Positions 9,419 to 17,511 of a stretch of DNA of 64,000 nt are shown piece by piece. Position 1 is the stretch's first letter. Every line of letters begins with the position of its first letter. This DNA is from Gemmiger formicilis. Its GTDB lineage: Bacteria; Bacillota; Clostridia; Oscillospirales; Ruminococcaceae. Location: positions 124,001-188,000 of the forward strand of contig NZ_WQOH01000014.1 in the NCBI RefSeq assembly GCF_018784445.1, in the 5' to 3' direction. The position numbers and the translations under genes are program-made. The notes below the pieces were generated by a model that saw only the letters and a list, made by a program, of their open reading frames with translations, had not been told where the DNA came from and searched no databases.

Positions 9419-11491
9419 ATGAAACGAAAGCTCGGTTGGTTCGGTCTCGGTTTTGCCGGGGCTGAGCTTGCTGCGGCCATTCTGCCGCCGCTGGTCTGTG
9501 TGCCCGCGGCGGCATTTTTGGTATGGCTGGCCTTTTTCAGCAGGAAAAGGCGCAGAGATCATGGGATACCCCTGCTGGGGGCGGTGTGTGGCCTGGCGTG
9601 GTTTTTGGTGTTCTCCCTTGTCTGGGTGCGGCCCGCCAGGGCGCTGGCCGGGCAGACTGTGACCTGCACGGCGGTCGTTGAGACAGATGCCGATGCCTCG
9701 TACAGCGAGAGCAGACTGCGCGGCACGCTGCGGCTGACTGAAATCGACGGCAGGCCCGCCAATGTCCGGGTACAGTGTTCGTCATTCCCCGGGGAGAATG
9801 CAGGGGAGCGGTTCAAGGCGCAGTTTGCCCTGGCAGAACTGCCCGACAACAAATACCGCCTGAGCCGCAACAGCAAGGGCGTCTATTTGCAGGCGGAATA
9901 CCTGGGCAGCTACCAGCCCCTTGCGGCAAGCCGTGCGCCGCGCTTTGCGCTGTACCGGCTGCGCCAGCGGTGGAGCGCTGTCCTGCGCCGCTGGCTGCCC
10001 CGGCAGCTGGACGGCATGGAAACCGCCATGCTGCTGGCAGATAAAAGCCGCTTGGACGATGCCGTACAGCAGGCCTTCCGCACAGCGGGAGTGTCGCACC
10101 TGCTGGCGGTATCGGGGCTGCACCTGGCGCTGCTCTGCGGGCTGTTCAGCTTTGGCCGCAGGTGGAAATTTTACAAGCCGCTCATCATCCTGCGCGGCGC
10201 GGTGGCGCTGTTCTATGTGCTGCTGACCGGGGTGCCTGTCTCGGTGCTGCGAGCAGGGCTGGTGTTTGCGGTGGCGCTGGCGGGGGACTTCCTGCTGCTG
10301 CCGTTCGACCTGCTGACGGCAACCGGCTTTGCGGCTATCTTGATGGGCCTGCAAAACGCCTACGCGCCCTGCGATATCGGCTTTCAGCTGTCCTTCTGCG
10401 CCGTGCTGGGCGTACAGGCAGCCGCCGCGCTGACCCGCGCCGAGGAGCGGGCAGCGGAGGACAAGCCCGCCGCAGTCAGGCTGCTTTGCCGCCTGGCAGA
10501 GCCGGTGCAGAGTGCCGCGCTTGCCAGCCTTGCCACATTGCCGGTGCTGGTAGCCCACGGCATGGCTGCCAGCCTGGCGGGGCTTGTCTGTAACGTACTG
10601 GTCGTCTGGATGCTGCAGCCCGCGCTGCAAATGGGTATCCTGTTGTTGGCAGTCAGCGCTGTACCGTTTTTGCTGCCGTTTACGAACTTGACCGCGCTGC
10701 TGCTAAGTCTGTGGCTTAAACTACTGCTCTGGTTGGTAGAGCGCTGTGCCGCGCTGCCGTTCGCGTCGGTTTGCCTGCCGCAGCGGTACACGCTGTTTGT
10801 GCTGGCGGTGCTGGGTATGCTGGCGGCTGCCTACTGGCATGCTAAAAAGCTGCGGGCCTGCCTGCCCGCAGTGGCCGCCTGCGCGGTGCTGGCTGTGGGC
10901 ATGGGACTGTGGATGCAAAGGGACGTTGTGCAGCTGGCTCTCGTGGGTGCGGCCAACAACCCCTGCGTGGTCTGCGTGCAGAATGGAAAGACGGTGGTGT
11001 TTTTCCGCGGCGGGGAGAGCAACCTGGCCGCCGTGAAAAACTACCTTGCCGGGCGCAGCCGGGGCAAACCGGTCCTGCTTGTTGACCTGCGGGCCAAGCC
11101 CACCGAGTTGGACTTCGCCGCCGCCGAGGTCGTGACGATGCAGGAACAGCCCGACTTTGCAACACGCCCGGTGCTTGACGGATTGGCGCTGGACCTGTAT
11201 CATAATAAAAGTGCCAGCCTCGCCGTGCTGGAGGTGGGCGGGCGGCATATCGCCGTGGGTGCGGGTAATATCCAGCTGGCGGAGCCTGTGCGGGTGGATG
11301 TGCTCTGCGCACCGGGCAGTTGGCCGGACGCCGTGCAGCCAGACACCGTTTTGTACACCAGCACCGCGCCGAAATGGCTGGACAAAGCCGAAAACTGCAC
11401 ACTGCGCTATGGCGAAGAGGAGCCGGGCTTGACCCTGCGCCCCGGCCGCAGCATATTTTGGGAGGAGGCACAGACCGTTGCTGTACAGTGA
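9419..11491 (+). CDS. comEC: ComEC/Rec2-type DNA channel protein with degenerate C-terminal domain
   Basis: Membrane channel that passes single-stranded DNA during natural transformation. The 690-residue product has N-terminal membrane segments, an OB-like DUF4131 region, and the competence domain with TAGVSHLLAVSGLHLALL near residues 224-240. About ten membrane helices follow. The C-terminal 190 residues sit where ComEC proteins carry a metallo-beta-lactamase-like nuclease, but no HxHxDH motif or other zinc ligands can be found. The domain is reduced or has lost catalysis. holA begins inside its last codons, and the order comEC-holA is widespread. Confidence 0.88.
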   Translation: MKRKLGWFGLGFAGAELAAAILPPLVCVPAAAFLVWLAFFSRKRRRDHGIPLLGAVCGLAWFLVFSLVWVRPARALAGQTVTCTAVVETDADASYSESRLRGTLRLTEIDGRPANVRVQCSSFPGENAGERFKAQFALAELPDNKYRLSRNSKGVYLQAEYLGSYQPLAASRAPRFALYRLRQRWSAVLRRWLPRQLDGMETAMLLADKSRLDDAVQQAFRTAGVSHLLAVSGLHLALLCGLFSFGRRWKFYKPLIILRGAVALFYVLLTGVPVSVLRAGLVFAVALAGDFLLLPFDLLTATGFAAILMGLQNAYAPCDIGFQLSFCAVLGVQAAAALTRAEERAAEDKPAAVRLLCRLAEPVQSAALASLATLPVLVAHGMAASLAGLVCNVLVVWMLQPALQMGILLLAVSAVPFLLPFTNLTALLLSLWLKLLLWLVERCAALPFASVCLPQRYTLFVLAVLGMLAAAYWHAKKLRACLPAVAACAVLAVGMGLWMQRDVVQLALVGAANNPCVVCVQNGKTVVFFRGGESNLAAVKNYLAGRSRGKPVLLVDLRAKPTELDFAAAEVVTMQEQPDFATRPVLDGLALDLYHNKSASLAVLEVGGRHIAVGAGNIQLAEPVRVDVLCAPGSWPDAVQPDTVLYTSTAPKWLDKAENCTLRYGEEEPGLTLRPGRSIFWEEAQTVAVQ

Positions 11492-12506
11492 AAATGAACT
11501 CAATAAGCGTCTGAAAGCGGGCTGCGGACTGTACTATTTTTACGCATCGGACGAAGCACTCGTCCACAACGCCGCGCAAAAGGCGCTGAAATTCCTGAAC
11601 CAGGATGACCCCGAAACCACCGTGTTGGACGGACCGACACCCGCTGTGGAGGAAATCGTGCTGGCTGCCGGTACGATCTCCTTTTTCGGCGGGCGGCGTC
11701 TGGTGCTGATGCCGCTGGTGCGTCCCTCGACCTACTCGGACAAGGATTTACAGGAGCTTTGCGATACGCTGTCTGACACCGAGAACGCCATCTTTGTGAT
11801 GACGAGCGTCGTCGAGGAAAGCTACGGCAAGCTGCGCCCCGGCAAGCGGGAGCAAAAGCTCATCAGCTGCTGTGAAAAGCTCGGCTACTGCGTGCAGATC
11901 AACAAGCCCACAGGTGCGGCCTTGCAGGCTATGGCCCGGGGCTGGGCGAAGGAGAGTGGCGCTGTCTTTGCGCCGGGGGCAGAAGACGCCCTGCTGACCC
12001 GCTGCGGCGACGATCAGTTCCTTTTGAAAAACGAGGTGGAAAAACTGGCTGCGCTGGCAAACTACGGCACTATCACGCCGCAGATGGTGGGCGAGATTGG
12101 CACCGTGACGCTGGACGCAGATACCTTTGACATGGTCAAGTTGCTGACCGGCGGCCAGGCCGACAAGGCCCAGCAAAAAATGAAAACGCTGCTGGCGCTG
12201 CAAAATGATCCCATCATGATCACGGGCGCACTCATCGCAAACTATCTCGATTTGTACCGTGTGTTGCTGGGCCGCCGCAGCCGCCGCAGTCTGGCCGATG
12301 TGGCAAAAGATTTCGGCTACAAGGGCAACTGGAACTACCGCCTTAACAACACTGAGCGCACGGCCTCGCGGTTCAAGCGCGGCCAGCTCGAACGCTGCCT
12401 GCACATCCTGCAAAAGTTGGACACTGACCTGAAAAGCAGCAAGCTGGACGCAGAACTGCTGATGCAGAAGGCCCTGTGCGAGTTGGCGCTGGCAGGGAGG
12501 GCGTGA
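11478..12506 (+). CDS. holA: DNA polymerase III delta subunit
   Basis: Clamp-loader delta subunit that opens the beta sliding clamp. It has 342 residues, the normal length. The start is a TTG at 11478 after GGAGGAGGCA, giving MLYSENELNKRLKAGCGLYY, and it overlaps comEC by 14 bases. The central EKLAALANYGTITPQMVGEI and C-terminal ALIANYLDLYRVLLGRR match the HolA fold. The stop codon overlaps the next ATG (TGATG), indicating translational coupling to the RNase M5-like gene. Confidence 0.93.
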   Translation: MLYSENELNKRLKAGCGLYYFYASDEALVHNAAQKALKFLNQDDPETTVLDGPTPAVEEIVLAAGTISFFGGRRLVLMPLVRPSTYSDKDLQELCDTLSDTENAIFVMTSVVEESYGKLRPGKREQKLISCCEKLGYCVQINKPTGAALQAMARGWAKESGAVFAPGAEDALLTRCGDDQFLLKNEVEKLAALANYGTITPQMVGEIGTVTLDADTFDMVKLLTGGQADKAQQKMKTLLALQNDPIMITGALIANYLDLYRVLLGRRSRRSLADVAKDFGYKGNWNYRLNNTERTASRFKRGQLERCLHILQKLDTDLKSSKLDAELLMQKALCELALAGRA

Positions 12507-13102
12507 TGCTGAAATTGGAACAGGCCCTTCTGGTGGAGGGAAAATATGACGCCGCGCGGCTGGCAAATCTTGTGGATGGCACGATCTTGACGACCGATGG
12601 CTTCCGCGTGTTCAGGGACGGCGCATTGCAAAAGCTGCTCAAACGCATTTCCGCGGCGCAGGGACTTATCATTTTGACCGACTCTGACGCGGCGGGGTTT
12701 AAGATACGTCACTTCGTCACAGGGTTAGTGGGCGCAGAAAATGTGCTGCAAGCCTATGTGCCCGCCATCCCCGGTAAGGAATCCCGCAAGGCGGAACCCG
12801 GCAAGGAAGGTCTGCTGGGTGTCGAGGGCGTGAACAATGATTTGATTTTGAAGGGGCTGGAAACAGCGCTGGCAAGCAAAACTACTTGTCAGCAGAAAAC
12901 CGCACAGCTGCGGCCCATAACGTATACCGACCTGTACGAGTGGGGCATTTCCGGCACGGCCAACAGCGCCGACAACCGCCGCGTCTTACTGCGTCGCCTT
13001 GGATTGCCGCCGCGCCTGAGCAAAAAAGAGCTGCTGCAAATTCTCAATACGCTTTACACCTACGACGCGCTGAACGCGGAAATCGAAAAAATAGAAAGAT
13101 AA
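12506..13102 (+). CDS. rnmV: RNase M5-like TOPRIM nuclease
   Basis: TOPRIM-domain protein that would mature 5S rRNA precursors. The ATG at 12506 overlaps the holA stop and follows GGAGGG, giving a 198-residue protein beginning MLKLEQALLVEGKYDAARL. The TOPRIM motifs are the glutamate in LVEGKYD and the acidic ILTDSDAAGFKIR. A segment LGVEGVNNDLILKGL leads into a DUF4093-type C-terminus seen in RNase M5. It is closed by a strong terminator. Confidence 0.9.
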   Translation: MLKLEQALLVEGKYDAARLANLVDGTILTTDGFRVFRDGALQKLLKRISAAQGLIILTDSDAAGFKIRHFVTGLVGAENVLQAYVPAIPGKESRKAEPGKEGLLGVEGVNNDLILKGLETALASKTTCQQKTAQLRPITYTDLYEWGISGTANSADNRRVLLRRLGLPPRLSKKELLQILNTLYTYDALNAEIEKIER

Positions 13103-13142
13103 AAAATGTCCGAAACCGAGCAAAACGGTTTCGGACTTTTTT
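13101..13142. terminator. Bidirectional terminator between rnmV and nadE
   Basis: GTCCGAAACCG (13108-13118) and CGGTTTCGGAC (13126-13136) form an 11-bp stem. A-run 13101-13106 and T-run 13137-13142 let it work on both strands for the two convergent genes. Confidence 0.9.
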
Positions 13143-13149
13143 GTATCAC

Positions 13150-15087
13150 TCAAACTTCCAACTTTTCCAGCTCGGCCATCCACAGGGTGTTGCAGGCGTC
13201 GCTAGGCATACGCCAGTCGCCGCGGGGGGACAGCGTGACAGAGCCGACCTTCGGGCCGTCGGGTAGGCAGCTGCGCTTGAACTGCTGGGCGAAGAAACGG
13301 CGGTAGAAATTCTTCAGCCAGGCCAGCAGCACTTCCGGCTCGTACTTGCCGTCAAAGGCCGTGCGGGCCAGGTGGTAAATCTTCGTTGGGCTGAACCCAA
13401 AGCGCAGCACGTAGTAGAGGTAAAAGTCGTGTAATTCATACGGACCAACGAGCTTTTCTGTCTGCTGGGCAATCGTGCCGTCGGCGGCGGTGGGCAGCAA
13501 CTCGGGGCTGACCGGCGTGTCCAGGATATCCACCAGCACGTCCCGCAGCGTATCGTTGCCACAGGTGTCAGCCACATACTGCACGATATGCCGTACCAGC
13601 GTTTTCGGCACGCCGGCATTGACGCCGTACATACTCATGTGGTCGCCGTTGTAGGTGGCCCAGCCCAATGCCAGCTCGCTCAAGTCGCCGGTGCCGATGA
13701 CAAAGCCGCCGTTTTTGTTGGCATAGTCCATCAGTTCCAGCGTGCGCACGCGGGCCTGGCAGTTTTCAAAGGTGACGTCGTATTTGTCGGCGGGCTGGCC
13801 GATGTCGGCAAAATGGCTCTTGACGGTCTCGGTGATGTTGATTTCGCCAAAGGTCACGCCCAGAGCCTCGCACAAAATCTCGGCGTTGGAGCGGGTGCGC
13901 CTCGTCGTGCCGAAGCAGGGCATCGTCAGCGCAATGATATCTTTGGGGTCGCGGCCCAGCACCTTGCAGGCGCGCACGGCCACCAGCAGGGCCAAGCAGC
14001 TGTCCAGCCCGCCAGAGATGCCGATCACCCCGCATTTGGCGTGGGTGTGCTCCATACGCTTGGCAAGGCCCTCAGCCTGGATGCGCAAAATCAGCTCGCA
14101 CCGCTCGGTGCGGGTGGCGGCGTCCTGCGGCACAAACGGCGTGCAGGAAACAGGGCGCGTCAGGGCAAACTCTACCGGCGGCAGCTCAAACTCCACGGTG
14201 GTATAGCCGTCCGTCTCGGGCATAAAGGTCGTGTTGCGCTGGCGCTCCTGTACCATGCGGCCCAGGTCCAGCTCGGTCACGGCGTCCTCACCCGCAAAGG
14301 GGGCGGTGTCGGCCAGCAGACTGCCATTCTCGGCAATCAGGTTGTGCCCGGCAAAGGTCATGTCGGTGGTGCTTTCCCCGTGGCCGGCATCGGCGTAGAG
14401 ATAGGCGCAGAGCAGCCGCGCACTCTGCCCGCAGACCAGCTCACGGCGGTAGGCGGCTTTGCCGACCGTCTCATCACTGGCAGAGAGATTCGCCACCACC
14501 GTGGACCCTGCCAGCGCATGGGCGCAGCTGGGCGGGACGGGTGCCCACAGATCCTCACACACCTCGGCGGCCAGCACAAAGGCGGGCATCTGCTTACAGG
14601 CAAACAACAGGTTCGTGCCAATCAGCGTTTCCTGCCCGGCCAGCTCAGTGCACTCCGGCTCACGCATACCGGGGATGAAGTGGCGCTTCTCGTAAAATTC
14701 GCCATAGTTGGGCAGGTGCATTTTCGGCACAAGGCCCAGCAGTTCACCGTTGCAGAGTACTGCCGCGCAGTTGTAGAGCTTGCCGTTGTGGCGTACCGGC
14801 AGCCCGACGAGGACAACAAGGTTCAGTCCTTCGCTGGTTTTCAAAATCGCGGCAAGGCCGTCCTCGGCCCCGCGCAGGAGCGTTTCCTGCAAGAACAGGT
14901 CGCTGCAGGTGTAGCCGGTCAGCGCAAACTCCGGCAGGCAGAGCAGCTGGACGTTTTTCTCGGCGTATTCGCGCATGACGCCGATGATCTGGTCGGCGTT
15001 GTAGGCGCAATCGGCCACGCGCAGGGCGGGGCTGGCTGCGGCGGCGCGGATGAATCCATTTTCAAAAGCGGGAAAGCTGTACTTCAT
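13150..15087 (-). CDS. nadE: Glutamine-dependent NAD+ synthetase
   Basis: Last step of NAD synthesis: amidates nicotinate adenine dinucleotide using glutamine. The 645-residue protein fuses an N-terminal nitrilase-type glutaminase to the synthetase. The glutaminase triad is seen as glutamate in LPEFALTGYTC, lysine in VPKMHLPNYGEFYEKRHF and cysteine in AAEVCEDLWAP. The synthetase has the ATP pyrophosphatase loop GISGGLDSCLA. ATG 15087 follows AAAGGAAG. The frame is open upstream, but those codons lie in an AT-rich intergenic region and were not used. Confidence 0.96.
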   Translation of the reverse strand: MKYSFPAFENGFIRAAAASPALRVADCAYNADQIIGVMREYAEKNVQLLCLPEFALTGYTCSDLFLQETLLRGAEDGLAAILKTSEGLNLVVLVGLPVRHNGKLYNCAAVLCNGELLGLVPKMHLPNYGEFYEKRHFIPGMREPECTELAGQETLIGTNLLFACKQMPAFVLAAEVCEDLWAPVPPSCAHALAGSTVVANLSASDETVGKAAYRRELVCGQSARLLCAYLYADAGHGESTTDMTFAGHNLIAENGSLLADTAPFAGEDAVTELDLGRMVQERQRNTTFMPETDGYTTVEFELPPVEFALTRPVSCTPFVPQDAATRTERCELILRIQAEGLAKRMEHTHAKCGVIGISGGLDSCLALLVAVRACKVLGRDPKDIIALTMPCFGTTRRTRSNAEILCEALGVTFGEINITETVKSHFADIGQPADKYDVTFENCQARVRTLELMDYANKNGGFVIGTGDLSELALGWATYNGDHMSMYGVNAGVPKTLVRHIVQYVADTCGNDTLRDVLVDILDTPVSPELLPTAADGTIAQQTEKLVGPYELHDFYLYYVLRFGFSPTKIYHLARTAFDGKYEPEVLLAWLKNFYRRFFAQQFKRSCLPDGPKVGSVTLSPRGDWRMPSDACNTLWMAELEKLEV

Positions 15088-15194
15088 AGCCAAACTTCCT
15101 TTATCATAATATAAAACTATCATAGCACAGCGGGCCGCTTGCCGCAAGTATGTGTTTTGTGTGCAAAATATAAATTTCAAAAAGTAAGATATAC

Positions 15195-15223
15195 TTGACA
15201 AAATGTAATGCAAATGATATAGT
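15195..15223 (+). promoter_or_regulatory. Promoter of the XRE/membrane/CPBP operon
   Basis: TTGACA (15195-15200), 17-base spacer, TATAGT (15218-15223) with an extended TGA just before it. Confidence 0.82.
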
Positions 15224-15256
15224 AAAGCCACAGCAAGAGGAAAGGAACGTAAGGCT

Positions 15257-15454
15257 ATGGCAAAAAAACTGAAGCTGAAGGCCGCCCGCGCCGTGCGCGA
15301 TATGACGCAGGCGGATCTGGCGGCGGCGGTGGGCGTGTCCCGCCAGACCATTAACGCCATTGAAAAAGGGGAGTATAACCCCACAATCAACCTGTGCCGC
15401 AGCATCTGCAGGGTGCTGGGAAAGACATTGGACGAGCTGTTCTGGGAGGAATAA
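15257..15454 (+). CDS. Small XRE-family repressor
   Basis: 65-residue helix-turn-helix protein made almost only of the Cro/C1 fold: MTQADLAAAVGVSRQTINAIEKG, followed by CRVLGKTLDELFWEE. Proteins of this YozG-like type usually repress their own small membrane-protein operon. It is first in a three-gene operon with a consensus promoter 34 bases upstream; autoregulation is inferred. Confidence 0.9.
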   Translation: MAKKLKLKAARAVRDMTQADLAAAVGVSRQTINAIEKGEYNPTINLCRSICRVLGKTLDELFWEE

Positions 15455-15457
15455 GCA

Positions 15458-15934
15458 ATGAATCTGAGAGAATTTCTGAAACGTGATAATCTGGACGAAA
15501 TGCAAAAACAGACCCTTTTGAAGATCGAGTCCCGCGGCTTCTGGGGGCTGTGGATGCTGCTGCTGGCGGCGCTTATCATCGAAAGTCTGCTGGGCTTTGC
15601 CCCGCGGGAGATGGCGGCAGAATGGTTTATCTTTATGCTGGGGAGTGCCTATTCGGTCATAAGTGATCTGCGTGCCGGTATCTGGGACCGCCACTTCAAG
15701 CCGAACACAAAAACCAATGCCGTTGTGTCCGTTGCGGGCGGTGCTGCCGTGTTTGTGTGGGGGCTTATCAAATTTGCAGCACTTGGCACGGGCATTGCGG
15801 TGCTGCAGGCGGTCATCATGGGGGTCTGTACCTGGGTGCTGTGCTTTGCATTGCTGCAGCTCAGCATGAAGGCTTACAAAAAGCGCCACGCTGAGTTGGA
15901 AAACCCCAAGGAGGACGACGATGAAAACGAATAA
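15458..15934 (+). CDS. Four-helix membrane protein of unknown function
   Basis: 158-residue protein that starts three bases after the regulator stop. It has a short charged N-terminus (MNLREFLKRDNLDEMQKQ) and about four hydrophobic segments, beginning GFWGLWMLLLAALIIESLL, then an acidic C-terminus (ENPKEDDDENE). It resembles DUF6773-type proteins that accompany small XRE regulators in Clostridia. No catalytic motif is visible. Its last 14 bases overlap the CPBP protease gene. Confidence 0.75.
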   Translation: MNLREFLKRDNLDEMQKQTLLKIESRGFWGLWMLLLAALIIESLLGFAPREMAAEWFIFMLGSAYSVISDLRAGIWDRHFKPNTKTNAVVSVAGGAAVFVWGLIKFAALGTGIAVLQAVIMGVCTWVLCFALLQLSMKAYKKRHAELENPKEDDDENE

Positions 15935-16910
15935 ACGCGAGCTGACCGTCTTTGCCGTTTGTGCCTATGCGGTGCCGTTTCTGATGATGCCGCTCTTATA
16001 CATCTGCCTGCAGAACGGGCAGGATACAAGCATTTTTGCCAACGCCCAGATGTTCTACCCGGCGGCGGGTGTCATGCTGGCCTTCCTGCTGGCGCGGCGG
16101 CCGGATACGCCCAAGCGGTTTTACAGTCTGCACATCGTGTCCGCCGTGCTGATGCTGGTTATGAGTGTGTTGTCCGTGGCTATGCCGCAGACGGGGTGGC
16201 TGACCATTGCCAACGTTGTCATTATTATTGCCTCGGCGCTGGGCTGGATACTGCTGCTGACCGAGAAAAAGGAGCGCCGTGAAGCCTACGGCTTGCGCCT
16301 GCACGGCAAATTTTTGACGGCACTTGCTATCTGCGTGTACTTCCTCGCCGTCAAGACCGGCATGGTGTTCCTCTCGGTGGCAATGCAGGGCGGGGATACT
16401 TGGGCCAACTACCTGGCCTACTGGCGCAGCCCCACACCGTGGATCATGGCGATGGCGCTGATTCCCAATTTCTTTCTGTCCTTCCTGCCGTTCTTTGGCG
16501 AGGAATACGGTTGGCGCTGCTACCTGACGCCCGCCCTGCAAAACCGCTTCGGTGCGCGGCGCGGTGCGCTGGCCGTGGGTGTTCTGTGGGGCTTGTGGCA
16601 TCTGCCGCTGAACCTGTTCTTTTACAGCCCGGAAACAACCTTGCAGAGTATCGCGTCGCAGCTTGTTGTCTGTATGACGCTTGGCGTGTTTTTCACATTC
16701 GCCTACGAAAAATGCGGCAAAAACATTTGGGTGCCCATACTGCTGCATTATTTGAACAATAATATGATTCTCGTCTGGACAGGCACGGCGGATATCTCCA
16801 ACCAGGTCATCCGTTGGACGGACGTGGGCGTCAGCGCCGTGATGTATGCAGCCGTGTTCCTGTCGTTTTTGGCGGCAAAGTGTTACCGTCGTGGGGAAAA
16901 GGCGGTGTAA
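15921..16910 (+). CDS. CPBP-family intramembrane metalloprotease
   Basis: 329-residue multi-pass protein of the CPBP (Abi/CAAX protease) family. The paired glutamates and arginine motif is FFGEEYGWRCYLTPAL, followed by the histidine motif VLWGLWHLPLNLFF and a third motif LLHYLNNN. Relatives process prenylated proteins or act in bacteriocin self-immunity; the substrate here is unknown. It overlaps the preceding gene and is the last of the operon. Confidence 0.88.
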   Translation: MKTNKRELTVFAVCAYAVPFLMMPLLYICLQNGQDTSIFANAQMFYPAAGVMLAFLLARRPDTPKRFYSLHIVSAVLMLVMSVLSVAMPQTGWLTIANVVIIIASALGWILLLTEKKERREAYGLRLHGKFLTALAICVYFLAVKTGMVFLSVAMQGGDTWANYLAYWRSPTPWIMAMALIPNFFLSFLPFFGEEYGWRCYLTPALQNRFGARRGALAVGVLWGLWHLPLNLFFYSPETTLQSIASQLVVCMTLGVFFTFAYEKCGKNIWVPILLHYLNNNMILVWTGTADISNQVIRWTDVGVSAVMYAAVFLSFLAAKCYRRGEKAV

Positions 16911-16956
16911 TTCTACGGAAATTCGATAACAGAAGTGCATAGTAAGCTTTGCATCA

Positions 16957-17009
16957 CCAAAACAAAATAAACCCCGCCGGGCATTCCCAAAAGAAAAGCC
17001 CGGCGGGGT
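16957..17009. terminator. Terminator shared by CPBP gene and ACT gene
   Basis: ACCCCGCCGGGC (16971-16982) and GCCCGGCGGGGT (16998-17009) form a perfect 12-bp stem. The minus-strand side ends in a U-rich run (complement of 16957-16970), so it chiefly ends the lysine operon. Confidence 0.85.
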
Positions 17010-17028
17010 TGCTGCTTCTGCTATTAAA

Positions 17029-17484
17029 TTACACCGCAAACGCCTTGTGCAGTGCGTCGAGGGCGGCGTCCTCGTCCTGTTGGCGGATGAGCAGGGAAAT
17101 GTCCAGGTCGCTGGTCGTGATGAGCACGATCTCGACATTGGCACCGGACAGGGCAGCCAGGGCGCGGGCGGCCACGCCGCAGCTTGTGACCATTTCCTCA
17201 CCGAAGAGGTTGATCTTGCTGTACCCGCCGGAAACCAGCGGGGGATTGGCCTTGGCCGCAGCGGGCAGGGCCTTCATGACAGCGGCAAAGTTGTCATAGC
17301 TCGTGGTGAAGCTGAAGTCCACCGCTGCGCCGCGCGGGGCGCTCTGGCAGATCATATCCACCACAATGCCTGCCTTGGCGAACACGTCCAGATGCTCGGC
17401 CAGGCTTTTGGCGCTGTACTGCGCACCGGGAAAGGTGGTGAGCATGATGTTCTGCTCACTGTTGATTTTGCTGACACCGTACAT
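17029..17484 (-). CDS. Free-standing double-ACT protein, like aspartokinase regulatory half
   Basis: 151-residue protein that is essentially two ACT modules. The second, SKINLFGEEMVTSCGVAARAL followed by DLDISLLIRQQDEDAALDAL, closely follows the second ACT domain of lysine-sensitive aspartokinase, but no kinase domain is present. It is the last gene of the riboswitch-led lysine operon, 27 bases after the CapA-like gene. The ATG at 17484 is preferred over a TTG two codons earlier because AAAGGA sits 10 bases before it. A role as an amino-acid-sensing subunit is inferred. Confidence 0.8.
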   Translation of the reverse strand: MYGVSKINSEQNIMLTTFPGAQYSAKSLAEHLDVFAKAGIVVDMICQSAPRGAAVDFSFTTSYDNFAAVMKALPAAAKANPPLVSGGYSKINLFGEEMVTSCGVAARALAALSGANVEIVLITTSDLDISLLIRQQDEDAALDALHKAFAV

Positions 17485-17511
17485 AAACAATCATCCTTTC
17501 TATGCAATATG

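Noticed and set aside
13588-15114. 508-codon open frame opposite nadE
   Set aside because: Composition is that of a shadow frame (His/Gly/Gln-rich), and nadE motifs on the other strand are complete.
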